Assembly: GCF_047948215.1 (NCBI RefSeq)
Contig: NC_134457.1
Span: 88,236,898 to 88,300,897, forward strand
Direction of reading: 5' to 3'
Origin: Lycorma delicatula
Taxonomy: Eukaryota; Arthropoda; Insecta; Hemiptera; Fulgoridae
DNA length: 64,000 nucleotides
Shown in pieces: positions 1-11,451 of this stretch. The notes below the pieces were generated by a model. The model had not been told where the DNA came from. It was given only the letters and a program-made list of their open reading frames with translations, and searched no databases. Position numbers and translations under genes: made by a program. Each line of letters begins with the position of its first letter. Position 1 is the first letter of the stretch.

Positions 1-850
1 TTATACAACTATCTTAAAGTGTCTTTTAGCGTAAATTGTGTTATCGATAAAATTCTTCATTATATTTATTTCTTTTTTATGGATCATTATTATTTAACAA
101 AGAGTTTTTAATTTAAGTTTGTTAAATAATAGGTAGTTTATTGAATATATTTAATTATAATAAACCTTTTCATTAGTTTCTCAAATTTTCGGATATAAGC
201 ACATAAAATCTGTAAAAATTAAGTTTTCGACGTTTTGTCTGTTTAAGAATTGTTAAACCGTTGCGATTTTAATAAGATTACCTAAACATTAAAAATAAAT
301 TTTCACACAATTTATTTAAACGAAATTAAATGAGTTTTACAGAAACAATATTACTCTGTCGATAAATGTTTACTTAATGCTAATTAAAAATGTTAAAAAT
401 CCCCGAATTTTTTCATCTCATTCAATGTAGATATAAATGTGTGCGCGTATAATTAATTCTCTTTAATTATTACTGAATTATATTTTGTAGTTATTTCTAC
501 GTTCTTGGCTATATATTTATTACTGCTACAGCAGTACAGCTATAGAGGAAAGTTTAGCGAACGGCCACTCGGCGTTTTTGCAAAAGTCAATATTTCAAGA
601 CCTCATAATTAAAAAAAAGAAAACCCCCCAAAAAATTATAGAAATTCCCTGATGTATGTGCGTATGTTAGCTGTATTTTAATATATCCGGATTAACTCAA
701 CATAAATTTTTCGAAAATAATTTTAAAAAATTTTTAATTAATTAATTTTAAATTAATTATCCAGTAAAAATTCACCAAATAATCTTTACCAAATTCACTT
801 ACTTAATTTATACCAAATTCATTTTTATTTTTTTTTAATTAATTTTAAAT
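1..850. other. AT-rich intergenic stretch
   Basis: I see no convincing coding frame, RNA gene or element boundary here. Around 320-400 there is a weak resemblance to the repeat segment near 33,850-33,930 (shared ACAATATTACTCT core), which may be an old degraded copy. Confidence 0.5.
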
Positions 851-854
851 TTTT

Positions 855-876
855 GTGTGTGTATATATACACACAC
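855..876. repeat. 22-nt perfect GT/TA/AC palindrome
   Basis: A (GT)n-(TA)n-(AC)n run that is its own reverse complement. It sits at the start of a repeat-like block (about 885-1,330) and is probably a microsatellite or the structured edge of an old element. Confidence 0.8.
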
Positions 877-884
877 AATATATA

Positions 885-1330
885 GGGCATTCATGGCGTT
901 TGACAAAATTAAAAATGGGGAGGTTATGATATTCGCCATTTTTAATTTGTACTTTCTCGTCTAGATAGAGCTATAGCTACAGCTTTAGAAGGGAAAGTAT
1001 TGTAATCGGTCAAGTTTGGTCATATGCGATTTTCACCGGATGGAAATAACCTAAGGAACCCAAAAACCGGATGGAAATTTTCCGGATAATCAATGGTCGT
1101 ATGTACGTGTGTGTGTTCGGTGTTGGCTCTACATCACCTTATGTCTCCAAAACTACTGAACCGATTTTGACCAAACTTGGTCAGATTATTCTATATATGG
1201 GGCATTGATGACATTAAATTTTCAACATAAAAGATCAAGGGGATGAGGCTGTACAGCAAGTTCACCTTCAGTATTTCAAGATTTCGCCTAATTAAGGTCA
1301 TATTTTCTTAGGCACATTTATTAACAGTTA
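885..1330. repeat. Possible old dispersed repeat
   Basis: This block has a composition and word content typical of insect repeats, including ACTACTGAACCGATTTTGAC followed by a GGGCATTGATGACATT-like motif. A similar order of motifs (GGTGACATTGATGCC and neighbours) occurs at about 29,650-29,950, so the two may be distant copies. No ends, coding capacity or target duplication could be found. Confidence 0.35.
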
Positions 1331-1410
1331 AAAATTACAATATATACAAAAAAAAATATTTTTCCAAAATCGCACCCCACCCCAAAAATAATATTTAAAG
1401 TGTAAAAAAG

Positions 1411-1503
1411 TAACTCGGTTGGGCCGGGTCTCGAACTTGATCGCCCGGTTGACTCGGTACTTGGTGCGTTAAGCCTCGCGGCTACACCACCTGCCGACCC
1501 TAC
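1411..1503 (-). repeat. tRNA-derived SINE head (minus strand)
   Basis: Read on the minus strand this segment has a tRNA-like layout. An A-box-like TGGTGTAGCCGCGAGG (1,474-1,489) is followed about 50 nt later by a B-box-like AGTTCGAGACC (1,427-1,437). It is much more GC-rich than its surroundings. A functional tRNA is unlikely because the acceptor stem is not convincing and the segment sits in repeat DNA. It differs from the two other SINE families in this window. Confidence 0.6.
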
Positions 1504-2200
1504 AACAAAATTTGTTCCATGTAAGTTGTGAAAGTACGTAGCGCTTTAGTTAGAATCATTGAATTAAATAAACGAAAATAATATTATATTTAAATAAAAT
1601 GACAAATATTTTAAATTAGGTTGTGTATGTATGTGTGTGTAAGCCGTGCATCAGAAAATCAGTTTTAGGATTTTTCCGGAACGTGGCTTAGCCATGTGAC
1701 GGAAAATTCCTACAATTGTATTACCAGCTTTTTTTTATAGCGGTTGTAGAAAACTGATCTTTAGTGGAAGAAAGTATTTATTAGATTATTTAAAATTTTA
1801 AAGTTAAGTCAGTTTCGGATCTAAGGGAAATATTCCACATTATTTGAAAACAATTTTTGTCTCATTTCTCAAAAACTCGTCGACCAAAAAAGTTTAAATT
1901 TGATACAAATATTTGGCCATATATATATTCTAGCTTTGATCTGACTTTTGATCTCATCGAACAAGGAGACATCAAGTACGATATATATATGTTTTTTAGG
2001 AGATCAAAGGGGTCAAATCGGACCCAAATTTTGTTACTGAAAATTTTTATCTTTTCGCAATTGTATCCTAGATATTTCATAATGTCATTAATATTTAAAA
2101 ACCCTATGGCGTTTAGGGTTTAAAAAGCCCTATTTAAAATAAATATCTGTCAAGGGAAAAGCTAAAAAAGTTGTGCAACTACCCTTTGCCGGGTTTTTTC
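1504..2200. other. AT-rich stretch, nothing recognised
   Basis: Short open frames on both strands at 1,857-2,123 overlap each other and have no recognisable motif, so I treat them as chance frames. Confidence 0.4.
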
Positions 2201-2204
2201 TTTA

Positions 2205-2500
2205 TATTTAGTATTTTCATGAATTTACATTAACATTATTTCATGTGAATTTAATATTAATTAATATGAATTTTAATTACATCTGTTTTTTTTATTTTAT
2301 AATTAATCCTATATTTTGTGATTCTGTTTTTATCTGTGTTTTATCACAGTCTTTCCTTGATCCATCCGATATTCGAGTAGCTTCATTATTTTATTCATGG
2401 AGTAACATGTCTATTTATTCTTGGCGCGGTGTGTAATGAAAGTATCAATTATGTACTAATCAAAATAAAAGACATCCTTTATTTAATATTTAATTTTGTT
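2205..2500. repeat. Dispersed repeat copy A (pairs with 8,600-8,880)
   Basis: The segment shares a collinear series of motifs with 8,600-8,880: TTAACATTATTT, an ATCT plus T-run followed by TATTTTATAATT, GTGATTCTG, CCTTGATCCAT and a TCA(A/G)AATAAAAGA motif near the end. Both copies lie on the plus strand and are strongly diverged. No coding content is visible, and the family is unknown to me. Confidence 0.5.
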
Positions 2501-2627
2501 TTTTTATTATTTAACTTTTTCTATATGGAAACTTGTGGATTAAAAAGTATAAGGTTTGTATTTATAGCAAGACTTGTAATAAAAGTAATTTATTGAGCTG
2601 TAACAGTTTAAACTCTTGTCGGGAATC

Positions 2628-2690
2628 GAATCTGAGATCTGCAGCAGATTATACTCAGGAAATCACACTTTAGTCAATTTAAAATGTATA
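2628..2690 (-). repeat. Possible tRNA-like relic
   Basis: On the minus strand there is a B-box-like CAGATTCGATTCCCGAC preceded by a poorly conserved A-box region (TTGACTAAAGTG). It may be the head of a very old SINE or pseudo-tRNA. The evidence is a single promoter-like motif. Confidence 0.3.
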
Positions 2691-2699
2691 TATATATTT

Positions 2700-3979
2700 A
2701 TTTCTTTAACTCATTAACAAAAAATGAGGGGTTTAAACGTGGGATGGTGTGGCAGTACAAAATTTTTCTTGTGAATTAATCATTAAAAAAAGGTTGTAGA
2801 AAGATAGTATCAATAGTTTTATTTGTTGTCCAATGCTTGGAAAAAGTTGTTGGTTTTTTAATGTTTTTTGCTATCTCGTGTTAAATTTTTTTTTATAAAA
2901 AAAGTGATCGCGAATTATAAATTATTACTGCAATTAGTATCACTTTTTTTAGTCCTTTATTTTTTTTTTAAGTTTATGCTTTCGATATATTTGCTATCGG
3001 TTCAGAAGATGTATTTAGGAAAAAAATTACTTATTCAATTCTGAAAACACGTTAGCCTTATTAAATTATAATTTTTTACGATCGTGAATTTTAATAAGTT
3101 TGTTTTATTATTTACTATAATAAATTTAATTTATTATAAATAAAAATTTGTATTGAAATTAAAATAATGAAATGTAACGATTACATTAAAATTACACTCA
3201 ATAGATCTATTATTTTACGTATTTATCGCACGTCATTTCATTTTGCTTTAAGGTTATAATAAATTATATTTAACCTTTCCTAGTATCTTTGTAGTTGCTA
3301 CTTCTCTGTTTTAACTGGCGTTACTGGTTATAAATTACAATTCATAACATGTTTTACTCTACAAAAAAAAATGAAATTAAAAAATTACCAGTCGGTATCA
3401 TATATTAAACAAAGTTGTTTTTTAATATTGATTGCGATTAAATTATCTTCATTCATAAATATTTTCAGAAATATTATATTCAGAAATATTTACAGAAATT
3501 TTTCAATTTTGAACGATCTATTTTTTTTTGGTTATTTTTTTATAGTCGCTTCAACAAGTAAAGTCATTAGTGAACTTATTGTTAGAAATATTCAGAATTA
3601 TGTGCAAAACAAATTTTTCATTTTTTAACAATGATAAGCATGGAATACTCTGTATTTTCTGTAGATATAAAAAATAAGATAGCCGCTCTAAAGAAATGAT
3701 CAAATTACACAAGTGGTCAGATTAACAAGTTCTACTTTCATTTTATTAAGTTTTATATAAATATGCATAAATTGGGAAGTCTGGCTGAGTTATTAACGAT
3801 TGATTTTTAAAATTATACATAATTCTCGTAACGGATAAGACGGTTGTTTAAAAATAATTCCTCCGAGTATATTGTGGAAGGGATTTTAATCTCTGAAGAG
3901 AAATAGATTTTGTTGTATCAAATATTTAAGTGGATCTATACAAAATCGTTAATTATTTGCATTTCTATCCACAGATAAA
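2700..3979. other. AT-rich stretch, nothing recognised
   Basis: Long A/T runs and short chance frames only. The 85-codon frame at 3,371-3,628 is hydrophobic because of T-rich codons and has no domain signature. Confidence 0.4.
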
Positions 3980-4003
3980 GATATCCCGATATATCGGGAT
4001 ATC
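3980..4003. repeat. 24-nt perfect palindrome
   Basis: A GATATCCCGATA half is followed directly by its reverse complement with no spacer. It could extrude as a cruciform, or it could be an element end or a fortuitous site. No matching second copy was noticed. Confidence 0.8.
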
Positions 4004-4192
4004 TGTATATATCTTAATATATCTGTTACTCTTTATAATCCTGAGCTTATGAAGAGTAAAAGACGTTTGACCTAGCCGGGTGAAGTTTATCTTCTGCTCC
4101 AGTCCTTCTGTGATTAGATAGATCATCCTGTTTTACCATCCACCCGTTTTAACTTGCCTTTGATCTCTTTTCATCTATTTTGAACAGTTGGG

Positions 4193-4337
4193 GTTTACGG
4201 TGAAAACCTACTAGTTCTACTCCGAGGATGCTGTGACCTATAACGTCGCTACATCCGTGGTGTGATTTGGTACAGAGCAACCGGCTGTCGATCTGTTTGT
4301 GGAATCTTGTTACTTGTCCGACGACTTCACCGTAAAC
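4193..4337. repeat. 12-bp inverted repeats around a less AT-rich 121-bp segment
   Basis: GTTTACGGTGAA (4,193-4,204) and its exact reverse complement TTCACCGTAAAC (4,326-4,337) bracket a block richer in G and C than its flanks. The layout resembles a small terminal-inverted-repeat element, but no target duplication was confirmed. Confidence 0.4.
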
Positions 4338-4339
4338 TT

Positions 4340-5585
4340 TATAGTTAAAGTATCAATTGCTTAAACCTGAAAACACTTAATCTTTTCTAATTATAGATTG
4401 TGTATCACTTTAAAGAAAATTTATGTACGTTAATATGGGAAAATGTTAAAGTGCTAAGAAAACTGTAGTTATGTGATAAGGTAGTTTTATTTTTGCGTTA
4501 CGCTATAACAGGAAAATGTATAATCAAAAGCGTTATATTAAAGAATAATATTCTACAGGTGTGTATATGTTTTGTAGACCATTGTTTAATTAATTAAATT
4601 TCTTGGATGATCGATTATAGATTAACATGCAAGGCTAAGAGCAAATTCTATGGGGATTTACTGATCTATTACTAACGTCATATTCGTTGTCATTATATTC
4701 CAGACGACTTTATTTTTATTTTTTCGAAAGATCGAAGGGCTTTAGTAACGTTAGTAATTTCTTTCATGATTTAAATCATTTTTCTGTTAGAACGTTTTTT
4801 TCTTCATTGTGCTTCACAATAGCAAATGTTAGTCGTTTTTTTTTTACTGGTTTTTTAAAAATGTATTCAAGTATTAAATAAAAAAATATTAACATAATTT
4901 ATTATGTTATTTATATTATGTTTACAGCCAATACAAACAAAGGTAGAATTTTGTTATTAAAAAAAAAAAAAAAAAATGCTATCTGCTCTACTTTTTTATT
5001 ACTCCTAATGAAAAATGTGAACAAAGTTGTTAATAAAACGCAAAATTATTTTTTTTTTTAGTATGAAAATAAATTTCCATAAATATTCAATTTTAACTTA
5101 AAAAATATATAAAATATATAAATTAATATAATTTAATCAAACGAGCTATCTTTTTACGATTCTTGATGAGTCTATTGGCCATAAAAATCACACGACCTAC
5201 AGGACAAGTTGTTTTAGACCGTTCAACGTTATATTATAATTTTATATAGCCATTTTATTTGTAACGATTTTTGTTTAACATCGCTTACTTTATGAAACGA
5301 TTTCTTTTTTAATTCTTCTTTAATTTTAATTTTTAATTTAAAAAAAATATTTTATTTTTTCGAGTACTAAATTTTATTTCTAAATTTTTTTCATCAACAT
5401 AACACTACCCTAATAAATGAATTCTACTTGTTATTTTTACTTTCCCGTCTGTAACGGATATGGATCGGTAAAAAAAATCTAGAAATAGGTTTTTTTTAGT
5501 TTTGCTCCTAAGGAGAGATTTTGTTTTTTAAGTAAAAAATCGATATAAATAAATTATAAATAATCTGCAAAATTTTTTTATTCCA
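4340..5585. other. AT-rich stretch with an 18-nt A run
   Basis: A poly-A run lies at 4,959-4,976. No gene or element with definable ends is visible. Confidence 0.4.
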
Positions 5586-5589
5586 GTGC

Positions 5590-5930
5590 TTCCAAGTTTA
5601 AAAAGTAAAAGTTTTGTGTGTGTACGTTAACCTGTATTTGATCTTATACCTCTGGATCCTGTTGATCGATCTTCTTCAAGATTGGTAGACGGATACTACC
5701 TTCGGGGGGAAACAAGGTATTTCTTTTTTGCAAAAATTGGGAAAAGGAGTACGGATGTTTTGGCCAAAATAAAATTTCAAATCTTTACTGGGGCACTTAA
5801 GCAAGAACTTTTCTTTCAAAATGTTTTTTACCTATATCACAAATTACCAAAATGTTTTATTTAATATTCACCCTCCCACCCAAAAAAATGACTGCATATC
5901 TTTCTTTGTTTAGCTAAATGTTGTTTGAGA
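5590..5930 (+). repeat. Dispersed repeat, inverted relative of 28,650-29,000
   Basis: The reverse complement of 28,650-29,000 aligns with this segment over most of its length. Shared motifs in order are CTGTATTTG, CTGTTGATCGAT or its variant, GATACTACCTTCGGG, TTTTGGCCAAAATAAAA, CAAATCTTTACTGGG, CACAAATTACCAAAA and TTTAATATTCAC. It is therefore a moderately diverged copy of a transposable element of unknown class. The 60-codon frame inside is not considered coding. Confidence 0.65.
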
Positions 5931-6720
5931 AAAGGAGTTAATGGGAGTTTTTATGCATTTGTATTTTCTACATTGATAGGCTTCAAACTACTAAAAATCT
6001 TTACACATCCCACTCCAATGTTATGTGGTACCTAAAAAAAACAATATTTTTTTAGTTTTTAAAAAATAAAGAAAAAATTATTTAAAATTTTAAATCCATC
6101 TCGCAAGTTACCAGTTTCATATAAAAGGAAAAATAACAATGTCTTGTTAAGTACTCTTCAATATTTCTTGAAAAAAATTAGTCAAAATATTTTCTCCTTT
6201 CTAGAAAATTACAACTTTCTTTATTTCTTCTTCTACGAAGTATGCAACAGTTAGTGCATTTTTCCGTTTTAATTATAGAAATACATCTTTAATAATTAAA
6301 AATTTAGTATATACTATAATTATAATAAATCATCCAGTTTCTTGGTAAAATGGTTAGTACGGACAATGAAAACAATAATTTAGCATGAAAGAATAATTTT
6401 TTTTTGCCATAAATACAAATTTAATAATTCATTGTAATAATAATAGTAATTAATAAAATTAATTGACCGTTGTAATTTTTTTCATTAAAAAAAGAACGGC
6501 AAGAATCCCAGAACTTGACCGGCAGAGCCGGGAATTTCATTTTTGAAAAACCTTTTAAAATGTTTATTTAGTTACGGCTGTATCTTTGTATTTTTTGAAC
6601 AATTTAAAAAATTTATTTTTTTTAAATTTATTATCAATACATAATATATAGATGTTTTATTACGTGAATGTACAGTCTAAAAATTCTATTTTTCCTCTTA
6701 ACACTCTTTAACTTAATATA
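5931..6720. other. AT-rich stretch, nothing recognised
   Basis: The first part may continue the repeat of 5,590-5,930. No further feature is supported. Confidence 0.35.
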
Positions 6721-6724
6721 GTAT

Positions 6725-7640
6725 CGTTTACAGCCCTGCAAACGCCAAACCGATAATCCACCTCATTTTACATTCTGTGGAACACGTCTGTGGAATCGCC
6801 TCCACAACTGCAGTTATTTTTTAGTGAAAATGGTCAAATGACTGGAATTTTTCTCAGTATATGATGTCTTTTACGTAAGCCCAAAAGATGAAATCCATCG
6901 GCATTTCGCAGTGGCCAAACGATGGGAGCTTTTCTGCCTATCCCGCCTTCTCGGTACCAGTCTACACAAATTCTGCATGGTGTGAAGGGGCTACATCCTG
7001 TTGGAAAAGTAGGCCCTCCATATTTTCAATCTGCAGAAACACAAAGCCTTCTCTAACATGTCGAGTATACTACACCCGTAATAGTCTATTTGTGGAAAAA
7101 ACCCAAAAATTCTATTATTTCATGATGCAGTAATAGAATTCAGACGTAATAGAAATATAGAATTAATTGAAATTAATCAGACATTAATTTTCGCACAGTT
7201 GCGGATGAGTCTTGCCGATTCGTGTGGGTTTTTCTAAACCCCATCAAGAGAGTTATGACGGTTCACGATTCCATGAAAATGAAATGTCAATTTATCAGAA
7301 AATGTAATGCTCTGTAGGTAGTTTTCATCAGCAGAATGAATTCTAACATGATTGTTACAAACTGTACACTTTGTGGCTTACCGTTAGATTCATTTCATGG
7401 AGTAGCCGCGGTTTATAAGCACGGTATTTTAATCGCTTGCGATCAACGTAATGGAAAGGGCTTTTAGAAATGTTCAGTTGAGGACTAACTGTATAAATTA
7501 ATGTTTTTGGACTTCTTGGAGAGACAGTTGAATTCTTTTTATGTCTTCGGTGCTTGTTTTAGACTTACCTGGTGAATAACTTTTCAAAACGTTTCCGTTT
7601 TTAAAAACTGTTCACACTATTTACGTATGCTTTTGTTATC
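6725..7640 (-). pseudogene. Decayed Tc1/mariner-superfamily transposase
   Basis: On the minus strand, frame-shifting translation recovers the order of a DDE transposase. There is an N-terminal helix-turn-helix-like stretch with SKSPFHYVDRKRLKYRAYK (around 7,390-7,450), a segment like the family's WGxENPH motif (around 7,210-7,250), a YGGPTF..GC.PFTP stretch where the QDGAPPH block is expected (6,980-7,025), and a WPLRNADGFHLLGL stretch where the SPDLxPxDFFLWG block is expected (6,875-6,925). Many stops and frameshifts are present and catalytic residues are altered, so it is dead. This kind of enzyme would cut and paste its own element at TA sites. It resembles the lineage at 36.4-37.7 kb. Terminal inverted repeats were not found. 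Confidence 0.7.
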
Positions 7641-7693
7641 GGAAAGTTTTTACGAGACACTTGCGTGTAAATTTTTTGTACGACAGTCACTGA

Positions 7694-7771
7694 TTTTCTT
7701 TCTGCGGGTCGCAGAAAGAAAAAGGTGTACCGGGTCGGTACACGCACTGTGTTTTATTGTGGCGACGCCAC
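7694..7771. repeat. Three adjacent perfect hairpins
   Basis: Three inverted repeats follow one another. The first has 13-bp arms with a 3-nt loop (7,694-7,722), the second has 7-bp arms with a 5-nt loop (7,725-7,743), and the third has 6-bp arms with a 1-nt centre (7,759-7,771). They lie just upstream, in transcription sense, of the decayed minus-strand transposase and are unusually GC-rich for the region. Confidence 0.8.
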
Positions 7772-8095
7772 GGTACTGAAGCCGGCTTATAACAGCTTTG
7801 CCTGAGCAACAGTCTTACCCAACTATTGTTTGATACACAATATGTAAATTAAAACTTAACTGTTGTCACTTCAAGACAAGTGTTGAAAAAATAAAAACCA
7901 TATTTGTTTTTGAAACCGCGGAGTTCTTTTACGGACACACGCTAATAAATGACAAAACCTCCACGATTGATCAAATTGATTTCGTTTGCCACAGAATAAA
8001 CTATAATGTTTTACTTTGAAGCGCCTAAATAAAACTTTAAGCTTATCTCATTTAAAACATTTATTGTTTATACTTATATTCTTATCAAATATAAT
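7772..8095. other. Short non-coding stretch
   Basis: Slightly less AT-rich than average up to about 7,950 and possibly part of the element carrying the transposase upstream. No terminal repeat was found. Confidence 0.3.
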
Positions 8096-8099
8096 ATCA

Positions 8100-8365
8100 T
8101 TTTTTGGGGCTCCTTAAAAAAGTAAAAACGAATTTACAAGATATAAAAATGGGCTGTCAGATCATTGTTTAATGCCCCCGTAAGTATCAATCATATACAC
8201 CGATATTTAGAAATAAAAAAACTATCCTTGAATTTATATTTTTGAATGTTCGATCTTTGTTAAAAAGAGTAATCAAATTCTTAAAAAATAACAATATTTA
8301 ATTCCATCCAACCAGACAGCAAAACAGTTTTTGTTTAACTCAGTGGAATAATTAGGAGAAAGAAA
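8100..8365 (+). repeat. Dispersed repeat copy (pairs with 34,170-34,400)
   Basis: Collinear motifs are shared with 34,170-34,400: GGGCT followed by an A-rich run, ATATAxAAATG, TCAGATCATTG or its variant, GATATTTA, TATCCTTG, TTTATATTTxTGAATGTTC, a CTTTGTTAAAAA motif and a terminal region leading to a GTTTT-TAACTCA motif. The copies are diverged and no reading frame is conserved. Confidence 0.5.
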
Positions 8366-8599
8366 GCATATTACGCAACCGTTACCATTTTTTTTTTTTT
8401 GTTAATTACCAAACTATTACAAAAAATCTTCTTATCAATTTATTTCAAATACAATAAAAATACTTTTTCCAACATTATTTTATTAATCTTTTTTTTTTTT
8501 TGAATAATTCTAATTAAAAATGAATTTTATGAATCTCTTTCACTCTATAGATAAATTGAGCCCAAATATTTCTTATTAATTCCTGAATTATAATTTTTT

Positions 8600-8880
8600 T
8601 TTGGTCTTAATGTATTTAACATTATTTTATGTTTTTACATTTTAAATGATTCATATGATTTTAATCACATCTACTTTTTATTTTATAATTTCGTGATTCT
8701 GCTCTGATCAAGGTTTTACTTTGGTTTCCCTTGATCCATTAGAATAATGCTTAGATAGTTCCCTTTTTTAAACAAGGATTAGCATATCAATTCATTCCTG
8801 ACGTGATCTGTCTAATGTATTATTATGTATCGGTCAGAATAAAAGATTTATCTATTTGTTTATTTATTATAGATAAACAT
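8600..8880. repeat. Dispersed repeat copy B (pairs with 2,205-2,500)
   Basis: This is the second copy of the repeat described at 2,205-2,500, with the same motif order and orientation but several indels. Confidence 0.5.
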
Positions 8881-9507
8881 TGAAATACAGGAAGTGCTTT
8901 GTTAGCATTTTAAGTAAATAAAACCTTTGAAAAACTATATTTTATTAATTATAAAATACCAGTTCAATAGATTTAATATTAAAATAACGTTTTGTCTGAG
9001 TAAAAGAGAACTTATAGTAAAGTATTCTTAAAATTCATATTAAAAAAATTCTTAAAAGAACAAACCAAAAAATCCCATTAAAAATTAGAAAATAATATTG
9101 TAAATTAAATTTAAGCCTTTAATCTAGCTTCAACAAATAGCTGAATAAGTATCGATTTATCAACCTTCTTCATGGATAGACAATCACATAACCTTTGATT
9201 CAACCTGCTTTTACTCCATTTGAATTTTATATTATGTTTAATCATTTTTTTCTGAATTTTTTCATAACAACCTTGAATATTTTCAAGAATAAGACTTGGC
9301 CTATATCTGTTTCAGCACCTTTACATAACCAGTACCGGTATAATAAAAACAAATTTGACTATATAATTTTCCATTACAAATTAACGAGATTTATTTATGC
9401 TCAGATTTTTAATTACTTAATTTATACTCTATTATGGTAATGGAAATTTTTAAAAATTTAAATTCAAGTTCAAAAAACCAGTTCAGGAAACTAACTTATC
9501 AAGAAAA
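8881..9507. other. AT-rich stretch, nothing recognised
   Basis: An 81-codon frame at 9,195-9,440 is rich in F, N, I and Y as expected from AT-rich DNA. It has no motif and no relative elsewhere in the window. Confidence 0.4.
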
Positions 9508-10122
9508 GAATCTGATGTGGACAGCGCATGACTTCCTTGTACGCATATTACAATAAATTCGTACATTTTTTTAAAATGAAAAGTACATAAAATTTTATTT
9601 CATTAAAAACTTCTGATTTTTTTAAATTTATTATTATTGAATTATTAAAAAAAAAAAGTAGATGAAGTCTGATTCGATCCGATGTGCCTTCCCCTTGTAA
9701 GATCCAAGTAATTTCATTAATTAAAATTTTATTTGGCTATAACTCTGGAACAAATGAAAATAATAACCACCTATGATATACTGTTGAAAAACTTCAATGA
9801 GGGCTTACTATTGCAGTTAAGTAAAAGTCCAAAATCCCGATTTTTTTTATTTTGGGCTTTTTTGGACACTTTTGTCAAGTCGATTGCAGTCAAAAGGGAA
9901 GATACACAACTAGATATTACAACAGTCCTAAATCCAGTATTTCAACATTCTACGGTAATCGTTTTTAAATTATGCGAGATATATACGTAAGTACAGACGT
10001 CACGCCGAAACTATTCAAAATGGATTCGGGGATGGTTAAAATGATTATTTATGTTGAAATGTGAAAATCGAAATTTTTCGTGATTACAATACTTCCTTTA
10101 CTTCGTACAAGGAAGTAAAAAT
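9508..10122 (+). mobile_element. MITE-like element, full-length copy 1
   Basis: The element starts with GAATCTGATGTGGAC and ACTTCCTTGTACGC and ends with CTTCGTACAAGGAAGTAAAAA, so ACTTCCTTGTACG and its reverse complement lie near the two ends. The interior is collinear with 34,821-35,366, including an ATAACTCTGGAAC motif, GTCCAAAATCCCGATTTTTT, TTTTGGGCTTTTTTGGAC and GATATATACGTA. There is no coding capacity; the 85-codon frame inside does not persist in the second copy. At 9,660-9,715 it carries a segment with a B-box-like word (GATTCGATCC on the plus strand). The class is not assigned. Confidence 0.7.
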
Positions 10123-10580
10123 ATGAAAAAAAATCAGAAGTTATTAATAAAATAAAATGATGTACTTTTCATTTGAACTCAAAAAGTTTTACAGAGTTTA
10201 ATAATTATTAATAAATCAATATATTTAAATTAAAAAAAAGTTAAAAAAAATATATATATGCATATGAAGTTGGTGGATTCGAGCCGATGTGTGCATGAGT
10301 ATGGATCCGACACGTTCTTATACCACATAACTACTTAAGCGATCTGAAACAAAATTAGTACATAAGCTAATATAAAATGCTTATACGGACACCACAACAA
10401 AATATGATGCAATGTGGTGTCCATTACAATGGAATTGTCTAACAGTTCATTTTATTAAAGAACTGGCGGATGGTATCTCATTTTCAAATGAAATAAGTTT
10501 AAATGAAGTGCAGAAAAAATGTGTATATGTAATTTAATAGGCGTACAAGGAAGTCATGTGGTGTCCATATCAGATTTTTA
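10123..10580. mobile_element. Rearranged relative of the MITE-like element with tRNA-like core
   Basis: Segments at both margins (10,133-10,170 and 10,535-10,577) match the 5' part of the element in reverse orientation. The core (10,195-10,345) matches 17,600-17,720 in forward orientation, so the copy is internally inverted or composite. On the minus strand the core contains an A-box-like CTTAAGTAGTTATGTGG and a B-box-like GGCTCGAATCC with tRNA-like spacing (10,262-10,345). A second inverted repeat, GGACACCACA with TGTGGTGTCC, lies near 10,386-10,428. Confidence 0.5.
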
Positions 10581-11451
10581 TTGTGATAATAACTTACTAG
10601 CATATTTAAAAAACTATATAATAAATATTAAGTATCTAAAAAAAAATAGCATAAAATTTCTTTTTAAGTTTTTATTTACGAGATTAAATTATAAAAATCT
10701 CTTTTACTGTGGCTGAATATTTTAAATAAAATTATAATACAAAAATAAAAAATAAAAATCTGGGCAGTGAACTCAAGACCACGTAGATTTTTAAATAATT
10801 TATTCAAAATAGTTTTAAATTCGTATTTTAAAAATGATTTATTGGCTGAAATAAAATGTTGCGAATATCTTTATTGTCATGCCTTTAAAATACGAATATA
10901 ATTTAAATTTAGCGTTCTTTATCTACCTATTTTTAAACATTGATTACTCATCTATTTATAAAAATATTTTATTATCAGATTTGTCAAAAGGTTTCATAAA
11001 TGTATCTGAATTATAGAAAATAAATCTAACGTATTAGTATGCAGTTAAAACTAGACTTCGGGAATTCATTCTACAGGTCAAAATTAATATATAAAAAAAA
11101 AAATTATTAAACAAGGGACGGTAAAAATTTTTTTCCAGTTATGGTGGTTGTTAAAAGATTTTTATAAAAAAATTTATCCTTCAGATGTAAGGTAAGATGA
11201 CATTACATTTCTGCTGATACAAATAAATGGTGAAAAATTTAATTTGGAAAAAATATTTTGTAATTTCACCTTAAGTATATTAAATATCAAAAAATGTTTT
11301 AACCGACTTAATATAAAGAGGTCTCGTATTTTTTTTTTTTTTTTTTTTTTTTTATTAATGGTATTTTCACGCTTTAATCGTTTAGAAGAAAATCGTTTCT
11401 AAATACTGTTCAAGTATTTTTATTTGATTAATTTAGTAATTTTATTTTATT
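10581..11451. other. AT-rich stretch with a 25-nt T run
   Basis: A poly-T tract lies at 11,329-11,353, possibly the A-tail of a lost minus-strand retroelement. Nothing else is recognised. Confidence 0.4.

Noticed and set aside
1857..2123. 88-codon plus-strand frame with an overlapping minus-strand frame
   Set aside because: AT-driven composition, no motif, no start context and mutual overlap; treated as chance.
9733..9990. 85-codon frame in the first MITE-like copy
   Set aside because: The frame is not kept in the second full copy at 34.8 kb, so it is not a conserved protein.
10750..10800. Minus-strand CTTGAGTTCACTGCCC resembling a B-box
   Set aside because: No A-box at tRNA-like distance and no similarity to the SINE families here.
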